Assembly: GCA_026129525.1 (NCBI GenBank)
Contig: JAHCHW010000002.1
Span: 450,764-514,763, forward strand
Origin: Chitinophagales bacterium
GTDB taxonomy: Bacteria > Bacteroidota > Bacteroidia > Chitinophagales > LD1
DNA: 64,000 bases
Direction: 5' to 3'
The notes below the pieces were generated by a model, which saw only the letters and a list, made by a program, of their open reading frames with translations, searched no databases and was not told where the DNA came from. The translations under genes were made by a program, and so were the position numbers. Of the stretch, positions 26,957 to 36,076 are shown piece after piece. The stretch's first letter is position 1; every line of letters starts with the position of its first letter.

Positions 26957-29088
26957 CACAGATACCGATAAAAATAACCACCGAAAGCTACCTGCTCACC
27001 GGCTCAGGTGAAGGCGATGTCCTCATTGATGCCGATATAGTATTTCACCCACTCGGTTACCCCCATTTCCCGGGACGCAGATTCAAAGGGCTGCTCCGTG
27101 AAAGTATGGAAGAAGTGCTGGAAATGATGGGACACAACAATGTTGAAGGAACCATTCAACACATCTTTGGTAAAGAAGACCGCGATGAAGGCGATGGCAT
27201 CATTCGTGTGCCCAATTTCTTTTTAAAGGGTTGGCGCCACCTCAAAAAACAAACAAAGGCAAAAGCTGCAGAGTATGCCTTCCAGCCTGCTTTTATCAAA
27301 AAATATTTTACCACAGAAATTCAGCAAACAGCCATTGACCAAAATTCCGGTACAGCAAAAGACAGAAGTCTGCGCAATTACAGGGTATTAAAACCCAGTA
27401 ACGATTTTTACGGAACTCTTGAATTTGCCGAAAGTTTGAGCGAAGATCAACAAACATGGTTTAAATACGCACTTGCCAACCTGCGCTATGCAGGCACCAG
27501 ACGCAATCGCGGGTTTGGAAAAATTAAAGTGGTTATTGAAAATGAAACTGCAATTATAGATGGCAGTACGAAAGATAATAGCGGAACAACTCTTAATACC
27601 AATAGCAACACGCTAAACATCCGGCTTACCACCCAGTCTCCTATAGTGCTTGCGCTGCAACTTGGTGAGCAAAACACAGTGTCAACAGAACGGTATATAA
27701 GCGGCAATCGGCTAAGGGGTTTATTGGCGAATACTTACATCCGGAAAAAACTGAAAGCCGGAACTGAACCACATCAAGACCTAAATTTCTTCAATCTCTT
27801 CCTTTCCGGAAGTGTTCAATTCGGCAATCTTTATTTCAACAATACTGTTCCTGTACCGCTGCATATTCATGAGTTCAAAGGATACACCCATGAGAGTATG
27901 CCTCCTGTAAATGTTTTCCAATGGAAAGAAAACAGCGACTATGGAAAGTATATCTCCAAACCTATTGGCGGGCATGGTATCATGGTGGATGAAACGGATA
28001 AGCATAAAATAAAAAAATGCTCCCCTTCCACTTCTTTCTTTTTCCATAACAGTCGCTACATGCGCAAAGCCGGACGCAGTGTAGAGCAAGGCAGCGATAC
28101 CGGAGTAGAAGGCGGTGGCGGTATTTTTTACTACGAAGCCCTGAATGAGGATCAGACGTTTGAAGGCGTCATCACTTCCGCAGACAGCAGCTTGTTGGAA
28201 ACGTTATATGAGTTGATAAATGAAACAGCAACATTCGGAATCGGAAAAAGTAAATCAGCCCAATACGGAACAGTAATGTTAGAGGCATTTCAAAGCGAAC
28301 GCTCAAAAGACGCTGAGAAAAATGCAACTCTTTCAAATGGCATTTATTTGCTCTGCCTGCAGTCACCTTTGGTGTTGTTGAATGAATATGGATTACCCTC
28401 ACCAACAAAAGCTGCTTTGGAAGCTGAATTAATGGCAAAGCTGAGCGCTACCGTTAAGGTAAATGATTCGGCAGTGGCTTTCACTACCGTAGAGCAATAC
28501 AACAGCGTGTGGCAATCAAAATCGGGCAAATATGCGGCTTACAAAGAAGGGAGCGTATTTGTAGTGGAAGTTTCAGATCTTGCTAATTCGGTAAATGCTC
28601 CTGCTCAACTGGGCGAATGGAACATTCAGGGCTTCGGAAAAGTGAGATGGGAACTCTACAACGTTGGAGCTGCCAAACAAATTGAAATCATGGATTACAA
28701 ACCATCAGACACCAACACAAACGGTGCAACGGAAAGTGAAATACTCACCGAAATAAAACAAGCATACGATAAAGAAAAAGAAATTATTGCAATAAAAACC
28801 AAAGCCATTAAAGATGCCACGGCACACCACAAGCATCACCAACTCAAAAACCACCTCATCGGCAGAATGGAGATGATGATTAAAAATGCCCAAAACATGG
28901 AAGCCATTACGAAGTGGTTCAATGATATTAAAGAAAAACCCGCTGAGAAATCGCTTAAATCTGCCGAATTGCTTGATGATGTCTGCAAGTTCACGGTAAA
29001 AATGAACAACACCGACTTGAGTTTTGAAAAAAGCAAATGTTACTGGCTTACCTTTTTCCAAACCTTTAGAAAACTGAACAGATCATGA
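26953..29088 (+). CDS. Type III RAMP protein: two Cas7/Csx10-like domains plus helical C-terminus
   Basis: A 711-residue effector subunit. Domain 1 (residues 1-200) opens with ITTESYLLTGSGEGDVLIDA, then the RAMP loop FPGRRFKGLLRESMEEV, and closes with RYAGTRRNRGFGKIKV. Domain 2 (from about 212) has NIRLTTQSPIVLALQLGE, then SGNRLRGLLANTYI, and closes near FGIGKSKSAQYGTVML (about 430). A further part follows with FGKVRWELYNV, and the last 120 residues (from about 590) are highly charged and helical. That tail resembles a small Cas11-type subunit in character, and no separate Cas11 gene is visible in the operon; a fused Cas11 is inference. It overlaps cas10 and the next gene by four bases each. 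Confidence 0.82.
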   Translation: MTQIPIKITTESYLLTGSGEGDVLIDADIVFHPLGYPHFPGRRFKGLLRESMEEVLEMMGHNNVEGTIQHIFGKEDRDEGDGIIRVPNFFLKGWRHLKKQTKAKAAEYAFQPAFIKKYFTTEIQQTAIDQNSGTAKDRSLRNYRVLKPSNDFYGTLEFAESLSEDQQTWFKYALANLRYAGTRRNRGFGKIKVVIENETAIIDGSTKDNSGTTLNTNSNTLNIRLTTQSPIVLALQLGEQNTVSTERYISGNRLRGLLANTYIRKKLKAGTEPHQDLNFFNLFLSGSVQFGNLYFNNTVPVPLHIHEFKGYTHESMPPVNVFQWKENSDYGKYISKPIGGHGIMVDETDKHKIKKCSPSTSFFFHNSRYMRKAGRSVEQGSDTGVEGGGGIFYYEALNEDQTFEGVITSADSSLLETLYELINETATFGIGKSKSAQYGTVMLEAFQSERSKDAEKNATLSNGIYLLCLQSPLVLLNEYGLPSPTKAALEAELMAKLSATVKVNDSAVAFTTVEQYNSVWQSKSGKYAAYKEGSVFVVEVSDLANSVNAPAQLGEWNIQGFGKVRWELYNVGAAKQIEIMDYKPSDTNTNGATESEILTEIKQAYDKEKEIIAIKTKAIKDATAHHKHHQLKNHLIGRMEMMIKNAQNMEAITKWFNDIKEKPAEKSLKSAELLDDVCKFTVKMNNTDLSFEKSKCYWLTFFQTFRKLNRS

Positions 29089-30467
29089 GCACATACAGCA
29101 GGCGGGACGACCGCATCATAGGAAAAATCGTTTTCAGCGCCACAGTAACAAACCAATCGCCTATGCTCATTGGCAAAGGCGAAGGCGAGATATCAGATGC
29201 AGAAGTGATGCTGATTGACGGCAAGCCCTACATCCCAGCATCCTCTTTTGCAGGTGCGCTACGCAGTTTTTGCAAAATATATGGTGTAGGCACAAGTGAA
29301 CAAGAATCGTTTAATCAATTCTGGGGCAGCGAAATCAAAAAAGGCGATAAAGTTACCTATCAAAGCCATCTCAATCTGGAAGATTTAATCTGCGCAAAAG
29401 ATGCTACACTCACCATCCGCGATGGTGTGCGCATTGACTATGCCACCGGCACTGCAGAGCCAAAAGGTAAATACGATTATCAGTTGGTTGAGCCGGGGGC
29501 AACATTTACGCTCTACGGAGAAGTTACTATCCGAAACAGCATGGATGCAGATTATTTCAAAAAAATGACCGCCACCTTGGAAGATATTACCAAACACGAA
29601 GATTTTCGGGTAGGCGCACTCACCAGCTTTGGGTTTGGAAAACTGAAAGTTAACGACTGGAAAATTGCCGTATTCAACTTCGGTGAAACCGGTAATAAAA
29701 CCGAGGCAAAAAAGTGGTTTGAGTTTCTGCAAACAAAAAAATGGGATGATTCTGGTGCAACAAGCAACACTCAGAAATTTGTAATCAATAGCGGAAAAAC
29801 ATTCCGCCTGAAAGCCCAATTCAAACTCAAAAGCGCCCTCATTATTGGCGCTTACAACGAAGATGCCGCCAAGCCCGATAAGTCGCACCTGATGAGCAAC
29901 GGCAAACCGGTTATTACCGCAAAATCCATCAAAGGCGCACTGAGACACAGAGCTGTAAAAATCCTCAACACGTTAGGTTTACCCATTGATTCGCTCAATG
30001 GTTTTATGGGCTGGGTGGACGATAAAGGCAAAAGCGACAAAGCTCAAAAAAGCCGCCTGCGCATTGAAGAAAGCGAACTGAAAGGCGTTACTGCCATGAT
30101 GCAAAACCGCATTCGCATTGACCGTTTTACGGGCGGTTTGATGAGTGGCGCATTGTTTAATTCCGAGCCTGTCTGGAGAAATAGCGAAGACACATTTGAA
30201 TTGGCATTTATTATCCGCAATTATCAAAAATGGGAAGCTGCGCTGCTGCTGCATCTGCTCAAAGACCTTTGGACAGAAGACCTTGCCATTGGCGGTGAAA
30301 AAAATGTGGGCAGAGGCATTTTGCAGGGGCAGAGTGCTACCATAACATGGGGCAGCAAAACAGCCACTATTGCCCGCGATGGCGATAGCCCGGTTAAACT
30401 TACCGGAAATATGAAAGACCTGAAAGAATTCAACGAAGCATTAACTCTTAAACACGAAACTGTATGA
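29085..30467 (+). CDS. Tandem Csm3-like (Cas7) RAMP fusion
   Basis: A 460-residue protein with two Cas7 domains. Domain 1 (about 12-200) has QSPMLIGKGEGEISDAEVML with Asp38 at the position of the Csm3 catalytic Asp, then PYIPASSFAGALRSF and the glycine-rich SFGFGKLKVN (181-190). Domain 2 (about 235-425) has SALIIGAYNEDAAKPDKSHL with Asp265, then VITAKSIKGALRHRA and GGEKNVGRGILQG. Two active-site candidates would allow two target-RNA cuts by one polypeptide. Tandem fusions like this are seen in III-D systems. Coupled by four-base overlaps to both neighbours. Confidence 0.86.
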   Translation: MSTYSRRDDRIIGKIVFSATVTNQSPMLIGKGEGEISDAEVMLIDGKPYIPASSFAGALRSFCKIYGVGTSEQESFNQFWGSEIKKGDKVTYQSHLNLEDLICAKDATLTIRDGVRIDYATGTAEPKGKYDYQLVEPGATFTLYGEVTIRNSMDADYFKKMTATLEDITKHEDFRVGALTSFGFGKLKVNDWKIAVFNFGETGNKTEAKKWFEFLQTKKWDDSGATSNTQKFVINSGKTFRLKAQFKLKSALIIGAYNEDAAKPDKSHLMSNGKPVITAKSIKGALRHRAVKILNTLGLPIDSLNGFMGWVDDKGKSDKAQKSRLRIEESELKGVTAMMQNRIRIDRFTGGLMSGALFNSEPVWRNSEDTFELAFIIRNYQKWEAALLLHLLKDLWTEDLAIGGEKNVGRGILQGQSATITWGSKTATIARDGDSPVKLTGNMKDLKEFNEALTLKHETV

Positions 30468-30943
30468 GCAAACCAACGACTGCTTATGAAGCTATAAAAA
30501 TCAATACTTCCTCCCGGCCTAAATCGTGGGATGGATGGAATACGCTGGCTAATGATTTGCAAAACGGATATATCGTGCTATGGCAGTATCATGGCGTATT
30601 TGCCGGCATTATTTCAAACGGAACTATCACCTGGTGTAAGCAACCTGAAACTGAAGACAAACACATTGAGCGCATCCGCGCATTCAACGAAAGCAAGGAA
30701 TATCATTTCTGGCGAAGCAGCAGCGGTTTGGTGGGGCGGCTGAGAACGGATAGCAATGCTACAAATGGCGATACATTATGCGCTGATACCGCCATGCTGC
30801 TTAGGAGTGTAATAGTTAGGCAATTAGGCAACTCAAAGGAAGAAGAAAAATGGTTTATCACCACCCGCAACTACATTGATTACAATGAAATAGGACAGGC
30901 GGGTTATGTGGATAGCAGATTTTTGAAAATTGAAAAAAAGTAA
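30464..30943 (+). CDS. csx19: Csx19 (TIGR03984-like) type III-D protein
   Basis: A 159-residue protein matching the small Csx19 family of III-D loci in size and in its pattern: GYIVLWQYHGVFAGIISNG (about 34-52), FNESKEYHFWRSSSGLVGR and the C-terminal DYNEIGQAGYVDSRFLKI. Its biochemical role in the complex is not well defined. Its presence, between two RAMP genes, is the main reason to call this locus subtype III-D. Confidence 0.72.
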   Translation: MSKPTTAYEAIKINTSSRPKSWDGWNTLANDLQNGYIVLWQYHGVFAGIISNGTITWCKQPETEDKHIERIRAFNESKEYHFWRSSSGLVGRLRTDSNATNGDTLCADTAMLLRSVIVRQLGNSKEEEKWFITTRNYIDYNEIGQAGYVDSRFLKIEKK

Positions 30944-30947
30944 GGTT

Positions 30948-32987
30948 ATGAAAAAGGGTAAGGTTTATTTTAATCCAAAGAATAAAGCCAAGTATCTGAT
31001 TTTAGAAGATGGCAAAGAAATTAAATTGCCCAAAGGTTACTTCAAGGCAGATATTAAGGCAGGTGAAAAAATGGAAGTGAATTATGATGAAAGCAGAATG
31101 AATAATGGCATTCCTTTTATCGAACAAATTTTGCCTAAAAAGAATCAAAATCAAGAAGAAATGAATCCGAATCCATCTAAGAAAGACCCTGCTCGCGCCC
31201 CTTATAATTTTGTGCCTTTGAATGAGAAAATTGTATCCGCTCAACAGTTACCTGATAATGTTAGTTTTTATGAATTTGACAAGACGATAAACAAAGAGCG
31301 ATATTCAGGTTACATTGATTTGTCAATAACGAATAAAACTCACCTTTATATACGGGGCACAGAATTGAAAAATGGCAAGTGGACTGAAAGTGAAAATTTT
31401 TTCAGAATTAAAAATGACGAACCTGTTATTCCCGGCAGTTCTTTAAGGGGTTTAGCAAGAACATTAGTAGAAATAATGAGTTGGAGTGAAATGATTTTTG
31501 TTGATAAAAAGCGGTCGCTCTTTCACAGAGGAATGTTTAACCCTTCACTTAAGACTGCCTATCAGCAAGAGCGCAGATTAATCCCTCCTAATAATCCTAA
31601 CGCAAAGAAGAATGAAACGGTTGGTTTATTAAAATTTGAGAATGGGAAGTATTTCATTTACCCATCCGACTGTCAAGGTGAATGTAACAGAAATCACACG
31701 CATAAATATGAATTTGATACCACGGGAAACTTTTGGAAAGTATCACCCGGTAAAGCTCCGGGGGGAGCTAATAAAGGTTGGAAAATCAGTTTGCCGGCAC
31801 AAAATATTCAGCCAATACCACTAACAAAAAAAGTAGTGGATGCATATATGGATGATGAAACCCGTGGAGCAGATACCCCCAATCTTTTATTATGTGCCCG
31901 TAAAAAAAACGAGTTCTCAAAGTATATAAACGGGACTGTAGCTGATAACATTATTGAACAAGGAGTTCCTGTTTTTTACCAAAAAACGGGAAATACCATT
32001 TCATCTTTTGGCTATACCCGGAATTATAGAATACCTTACGCATTATCCATTGGCGACCATATTCAGCAAAATTGGATTGACAGCAACAATAAAATTGATT
32101 TGGCAAGAGCGATTTTTGGCTTTATATCTGATGATGTAGAAGCCAATCAAAAGGCATCACGTGTTTTTTTTGAGGATAGTTGCAAAGTAAATAATGCCTC
32201 TTTTGAGAGCAGAGCAGTAACAAAGGAACTACTCGCACCCAAGCCAACAACATTTCAACATTACCTTAAACAACCTAACGGTTACAAAACCATTGAACAA
32301 CAGCTCTATCATTGGGGAACTGATGGCAAAAAAGCACCAATAAGGGGCAATAAAGGTTATTGGCATCGTGAAACTGAATTCTCAAATGATAAACTAAAGA
32401 GTTGGTATAAACTCCATCCGGTTCCTGCAACTTACAAAGTTGACAAAACCAATCAGTTGCCAATTAAGGCTCTCAAGCCAAATGCAGTATTCCAACAACG
32501 CCTCCGCTTCGAAAACCTAACCTCCGAAGAGCTGGGCGCCTTGCTTTTTGCTTTGGAATTGCCTGATGGCTGCGCCCACAAACTCGGTATGGGCAAGCCG
32601 CTTGGTTTGGGTTCGGTGCATATCCACGATGTAAAACTCACCCTTATTGACCGCAAAGAGCGCTACAAAAAAGTGTTTAATGATAACGGACAATGGAACA
32701 CCGGAGAAAGTGCCGGTAATACTGAAGACTACAAAAAATCTTTCGCCAAATACATCTGCAATGCCATTGGTGCACCTTATGACGACAGTAAAGGTGCAAA
32801 CAGTTTATGGGAAGTTGACCGCCTGAAAGAACTGAAAACCATGCTCACCTTAAATAACGACATGCCCGAAGCATCGGTTGATTGGCTCAGCCGCACACGC
32901 TATCAGGAGTTAGATGAATTCAAAAGACGCCCCGTGCTGCCCAAGCCGAGTGAAGTTATTCAACCTAATACATACAATAAGAAATAA
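30948..32987 (+). CDS. TIGR03986-like RAMP protein of type III-D
   Basis: The frame is open from 30930, but ATG 30948 is preferred because an AAGG sequence precedes it and it lies just after the csx19 stop, giving 679 residues. The RAMP-type opening YNFVPLNEKIV then SGYIDLSITNKTHLYIRGTE is followed by the glycine loop VIPGSSLRGLARTLVEIMS (about residues 160-180), characteristic of the TIGR03986 family. A CQGECNRNHTHKYEF segment (about 240) could bind zinc. A second RAMP-like part near the end shows GCAHKLGMGKPLGLGSVHIHDVKL. It probably forms part of the crRNA backbone complex. Confidence 0.8.
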   Translation: MKKGKVYFNPKNKAKYLILEDGKEIKLPKGYFKADIKAGEKMEVNYDESRMNNGIPFIEQILPKKNQNQEEMNPNPSKKDPARAPYNFVPLNEKIVSAQQLPDNVSFYEFDKTINKERYSGYIDLSITNKTHLYIRGTELKNGKWTESENFFRIKNDEPVIPGSSLRGLARTLVEIMSWSEMIFVDKKRSLFHRGMFNPSLKTAYQQERRLIPPNNPNAKKNETVGLLKFENGKYFIYPSDCQGECNRNHTHKYEFDTTGNFWKVSPGKAPGGANKGWKISLPAQNIQPIPLTKKVVDAYMDDETRGADTPNLLLCARKKNEFSKYINGTVADNIIEQGVPVFYQKTGNTISSFGYTRNYRIPYALSIGDHIQQNWIDSNNKIDLARAIFGFISDDVEANQKASRVFFEDSCKVNNASFESRAVTKELLAPKPTTFQHYLKQPNGYKTIEQQLYHWGTDGKKAPIRGNKGYWHRETEFSNDKLKSWYKLHPVPATYKVDKTNQLPIKALKPNAVFQQRLRFENLTSEELGALLFALELPDGCAHKLGMGKPLGLGSVHIHDVKLTLIDRKERYKKVFNDNGQWNTGESAGNTEDYKKSFAKYICNAIGAPYDDSKGANSLWEVDRLKELKTMLTLNNDMPEASVDWLSRTRYQELDEFKRRPVLPKPSEVIQPNTYNKK

Positions 32988-32990
32988 CCC

Positions 32991-34289
32991 ATGCCCCGCA
33001 ATATTTTTCTTTCTTTTCTTGGAGTAACTAATTATACACCTATAAGGTATTTTCCGGCTCAGCAAATTGGGCAGGCAACCCAACCATTGCGATTTGTGCA
33101 GGAAGCAACTTTAAAGTTTTATTGCAAGCATTTCACTACTGACGACAAGATTATCATTTTCACTACACCCACTGCTTTTGAAAAAAACTGGAAAGATTAT
33201 GAACACTTTAACCCTCAAACGCAGTCTAAGTCGCTCGAAGAAGGACTAGAAAAAAGATTGTTGGCGCTTCAGCGCCTTTGCAAATTTGAAAATATAAGTA
33301 TTCCGGAAGGAAAATCAGAAGCAGAAATTTGGGACATCTTTAATATTGCCTTCAGCAATATTAACGAAAATGCCCGAGTGATTTTTGATATCACACATTC
33401 TTTCCGTTCACTGCCCATGCTCAATATGGTGCTGATTAACTATGCTAAATTGCTAAAGAACATTACCGTTGACGGAATTTATTACGGAGCATTTGAAGCA
33501 AAAATTAAAAATAATGCCGGTGAAGATTGCGCCCCTATTTGGAACTTAAAAGCATTTTCGTCCATCCAAGACTGGACTGATAATGCCGGCATTTTCCTGA
33601 AAACCGGGAATGCCGCACCGCTGGCTCAGCAAATTACCACCGAACCATATAAGGAAATCAAAAACAGTTTACTCCGTTTTTCTCAATTCAACTTGGTTAA
33701 TCGCGGCTTGGATATTTATTCAGGTAAAGAAATGGTAAGGTTGAAAGAACATTTATCAATGAAAATTGAAGATGACGATCCCGCAGTATCGGCTTTATTG
33801 CCTATTCTGGAAAAATTAAAAAGCGAAATGCAGGGCTATGAGAAAAATTCGGTTTACAATGGATTTGGTGCTATAAAATGGTGTATCGAAAATGGTCTAT
33901 TACAGCAGGCAGCTACACTAATGGAAGAATTCATTACCACATTTATGATGTTGGAAATTGGTGAAATCGATATTCAAGATTCTTCGAAACGATCTGTTGT
34001 TTCAGCAGCTTTATCAGTTAATAATTTCAATAAATTCATATTTACAAAAAATTATCGAGAATGGCAAGAGGAATACGTGCCTAAAATATTTAATCATAAA
34101 CATAAAAATGAGTTAGGCAAATTAGCCAACAGTATAAAAAACTCCATCAGAAACGACATCAACCATGCCGGTTTCAGAGAAAACGCACGCTCTTATCAGC
34201 AGTTTGAAGCATCTCTAAAAAAGCGTTATTGTGAAATCAAACAGTTGATAAAACAGATTAAAAATATTGATTTACCTGAGCTAAAATGA
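32991..34289 (+). CDS. CARF-HEPN ribonuclease, TIGR02221 / DxTHG family
   Basis: A 432-residue effector. The N-terminal CARF domain (1-180) starts NIFLSFLGVTNYTP and carries the family signature VIFDITHSFRSLPML (about 130-144), which contacts the cyclic oligoadenylate ligand in related proteins. The C-terminal helical domain ends with SIRNDINHAGFREN, an Rx4H motif of HEPN RNases (about residue 385-398). Predicted activity: non-specific RNA cleavage when bound to the signal made by Cas10. It follows the TIGR03986-like gene by three bases and precedes the Csx3-like gene by seven. Confidence 0.87.
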   Translation: MPRNIFLSFLGVTNYTPIRYFPAQQIGQATQPLRFVQEATLKFYCKHFTTDDKIIIFTTPTAFEKNWKDYEHFNPQTQSKSLEEGLEKRLLALQRLCKFENISIPEGKSEAEIWDIFNIAFSNINENARVIFDITHSFRSLPMLNMVLINYAKLLKNITVDGIYYGAFEAKIKNNAGEDCAPIWNLKAFSSIQDWTDNAGIFLKTGNAAPLAQQITTEPYKEIKNSLLRFSQFNLVNRGLDIYSGKEMVRLKEHLSMKIEDDDPAVSALLPILEKLKSEMQGYEKNSVYNGFGAIKWCIENGLLQQAATLMEEFITTFMMLEIGEIDIQDSSKRSVVSAALSVNNFNKFIFTKNYREWQEEYVPKIFNHKHKNELGKLANSIKNSIRNDINHAGFRENARSYQQFEASLKKRYCEIKQLIKQIKNIDLPELK

Positions 34290-34296
34290 CCAATCC

Positions 34297-34593
34297 ATGC
34301 TTACCCTCAACCTCTCTTTGAACAACCAACGCCTCTACCACGGCTGCCAGATTGAAGAAGTAGCCGGGCGTAAAAACCTCATTACACCTGTTGCCGAAGC
34401 GGTGAATATCATTGGCAAAAATGCCGAAGAACTGGTTAGCGAATTAAAAAAAGAGAGTGACGAAATCTGTCTTACGGGCGCCATGGCAATATGGGCTTAT
34501 CTGGTGGTGTTTCACGTGGTGGTGCACCGCTTTCGCAGGGTATGGTACGATGACGATAAAGGCAATAAAATTTTAATTGCAGCACACGGATAA
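34297..34593 (+). CDS. csx3: Csx3-like protein (candidate ring nuclease)
   Basis: A 98-residue protein whose C-terminal half follows the Csx3 pattern: CLTGAMAIWAYLVVFHVVVH (about 55-75), then WYDDDKGNKILIAAHG. Csx3/Crn3 proteins bind cyclic tetra-adenylate and degrade it in a Mn-dependent way, which switches off type III effectors. Length fits the family (about 100-115). The position next to a CARF-HEPN nuclease supports this. The assignment rests on the GxxxIW...H...YD...H pattern. Confidence 0.72.
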   Translation: MLTLNLSLNNQRLYHGCQIEEVAGRKNLITPVAEAVNIIGKNAEELVSELKKESDEICLTGAMAIWAYLVVFHVVVHRFRRVWYDDDKGNKILIAAHG

Positions 34594-34604
34594 AAAATTA
34601 TACT

Positions 34605-35129
34605 ATGAGTTTCATACGTTTCCTTTTTAAGGGTTTCTCGGCTGTTCAAATTTGTACGGTAATCGTTTTTTCTACCCTTGCTATACTGATTTACTTCCGT
34701 ATTGCACAGCCGCCCGCAGTTCAATGGCAGCTGTGGGGGGAGGCATATATTTCCGTCCTTACACTTTTTATTGCAGGCGCTATTTGGATTAACGAAAAAT
34801 ATGAGGAATGGAAGAACATCCTTTCTAAAAAACTTAACATTGTTTACATGTATAACAATGAACTTTTTTGCCGGGTTGAAAATGCCCCACTTGCCGGTGA
34901 TGACGATATTCGCAACTGGGGTTTGTCTATTGCTCAAACCATTTTGAATAAGCAATCAAAAATTTCATTCTCCGGCTTTTTGATTGAACCCGGTAAAGTT
35001 GACAGAAAAAGACGAGTGCTGGTTTATGGGTTAAAAGTGTATTTGCACGACAAGATAGAAGGCATACAAACTGGCGCTGTATTTATTTTTGGTGAAGATG
35101 GAAATCTGATACCAAGTGCAGAAAAGTAA
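34605..35129 (+). CDS. CRISPR-locus membrane protein of unknown function
   Basis: A 174-residue protein with two hydrophobic helices (about residues 12-34 and 46-62) and a soluble C-terminal domain of about 105 residues (YMYNNELFCRVENAPLAGDD through VYLHDKIEGIQTGAVFIFGE). I do not recognise it. It lies between the Csx3-like gene (11-base gap) and cas6, whose upstream frame it overlaps, so it is transcribed within the cas operon. It might be a membrane-acting accessory of the type III response, as has been seen with other membrane proteins in such loci; that is inference. Confidence 0.7.
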   Translation: MSFIRFLFKGFSAVQICTVIVFSTLAILIYFRIAQPPAVQWQLWGEAYISVLTLFIAGAIWINEKYEEWKNILSKKLNIVYMYNNELFCRVENAPLAGDDDIRNWGLSIAQTILNKQSKISFSGFLIEPGKVDRKRRVLVYGLKVYLHDKIEGIQTGAVFIFGEDGNLIPSAEK

Positions 35130-35136
35130 TTTACTC

Positions 35137-36039
35137 ATGCCCACCTCCCTCTTCCTCCACCACTTCATTATCCGCTACACGGTAGAGGGCACTATGCCAC
35201 TTCCGGAGTTTGCTGCCGATAAACTAAAATCGGCTTTTGGCAATGCTATGGCGTTTATACATGGCGAGGAAAGCGACATAGCCCAGTTTTTCTTTCATAA
35301 AAAATATGCCGACCCCGAATCAAAAACCGGAAGCTGGCGCGATGCACCTGCTCCCTACATTCTGCGTAATGTGCAGCCCGAAAACAAATTGGTGAGCGGA
35401 GATATTTTTTCGTTCGAGTTGATATTGTTTGGCAGCGCTAATAACTATTTCAATGCCCTAATGCCTGTGTTGGCAGAAACCGCCAAGCGTTTTTCTTTTC
35501 GGCAGCGTTGCGAAATAAACTTGTTTTCTATACATGAATTAGACAGCCGTGGAGTTTCGCACGAAATTTTCGGCACGCGCGGCAATTATTTTTTATTGCC
35601 AACGCATCCTATCCGTTTAGCCGATTTTCCCGCAATTAAAGTGACGAATAAAGTTCTAACACTGAACTTTAAAACATCTTTCCAGCCCACTAATGATTTT
35701 GATGACTTGCGCGGATTCAATTTTTTTGAGATTGTATCTCAATTGGCTAAGCGGGTACATTTACTGCAACATGTTTATGCAAATGCCACTACCATAAAAG
35801 ATACAGATGTAGAACAACGCTATCAAGCGGCTAAAAAAATTAAGCCCTTGAAAATAGATTTAAACAACAAATCGTTTGCCCGCAAACGCGGGCACATTGT
35901 TGACGGCTACACCGGTGAAATTGTTTACAAAGGCGATAACCTGCAAACATACCTCCAACTTTTGCTCTTTGGGCAGTGGCTGCATGTAGGCAAAAATGCC
36001 TCGCTGGGTTGCGGTCAATATACCCTTCACTACAAATAG
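35137..36039 (+). CDS. cas6: CRISPR endoribonuclease Cas6
   Basis: The frame is open from 35116, but ATG 35137 (MPTSLFLHHFIIRYTVEG) gives a proper ferredoxin-like beta strand at the N-terminus, with 300 residues. The C-terminus has the diagnostic glycine-rich loop GQWLHVGKNASLGCGQYTLHYK. A His pair near residue 7-8 and HELDSRGVSHE (about 130) are candidate catalytic residues. Cas6 cleaves the pre-crRNA within each repeat. It precedes RT-cas1 by 37 bases. Confidence 0.88.
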   Translation: MPTSLFLHHFIIRYTVEGTMPLPEFAADKLKSAFGNAMAFIHGEESDIAQFFFHKKYADPESKTGSWRDAPAPYILRNVQPENKLVSGDIFSFELILFGSANNYFNALMPVLAETAKRFSFRQRCEINLFSIHELDSRGVSHEIFGTRGNYFLLPTHPIRLADFPAIKVTNKVLTLNFKTSFQPTNDFDDLRGFNFFEIVSQLAKRVHLLQHVYANATTIKDTDVEQRYQAAKKIKPLKIDLNNKSFARKRGHIVDGYTGEIVYKGDNLQTYLQLLLFGQWLHVGKNASLGCGQYTLHYK

Positions 36040-36076
36040 TATTATTCTCTACTTTTAGCGTATCAAAGTGCACTGC

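Noticed and set aside
29385..29948. 187-residue minus-strand frame inside the tandem Cas7 gene
   Set aside because: It is antisense to clear RAMP motifs and the surrounding operon is on the plus strand.
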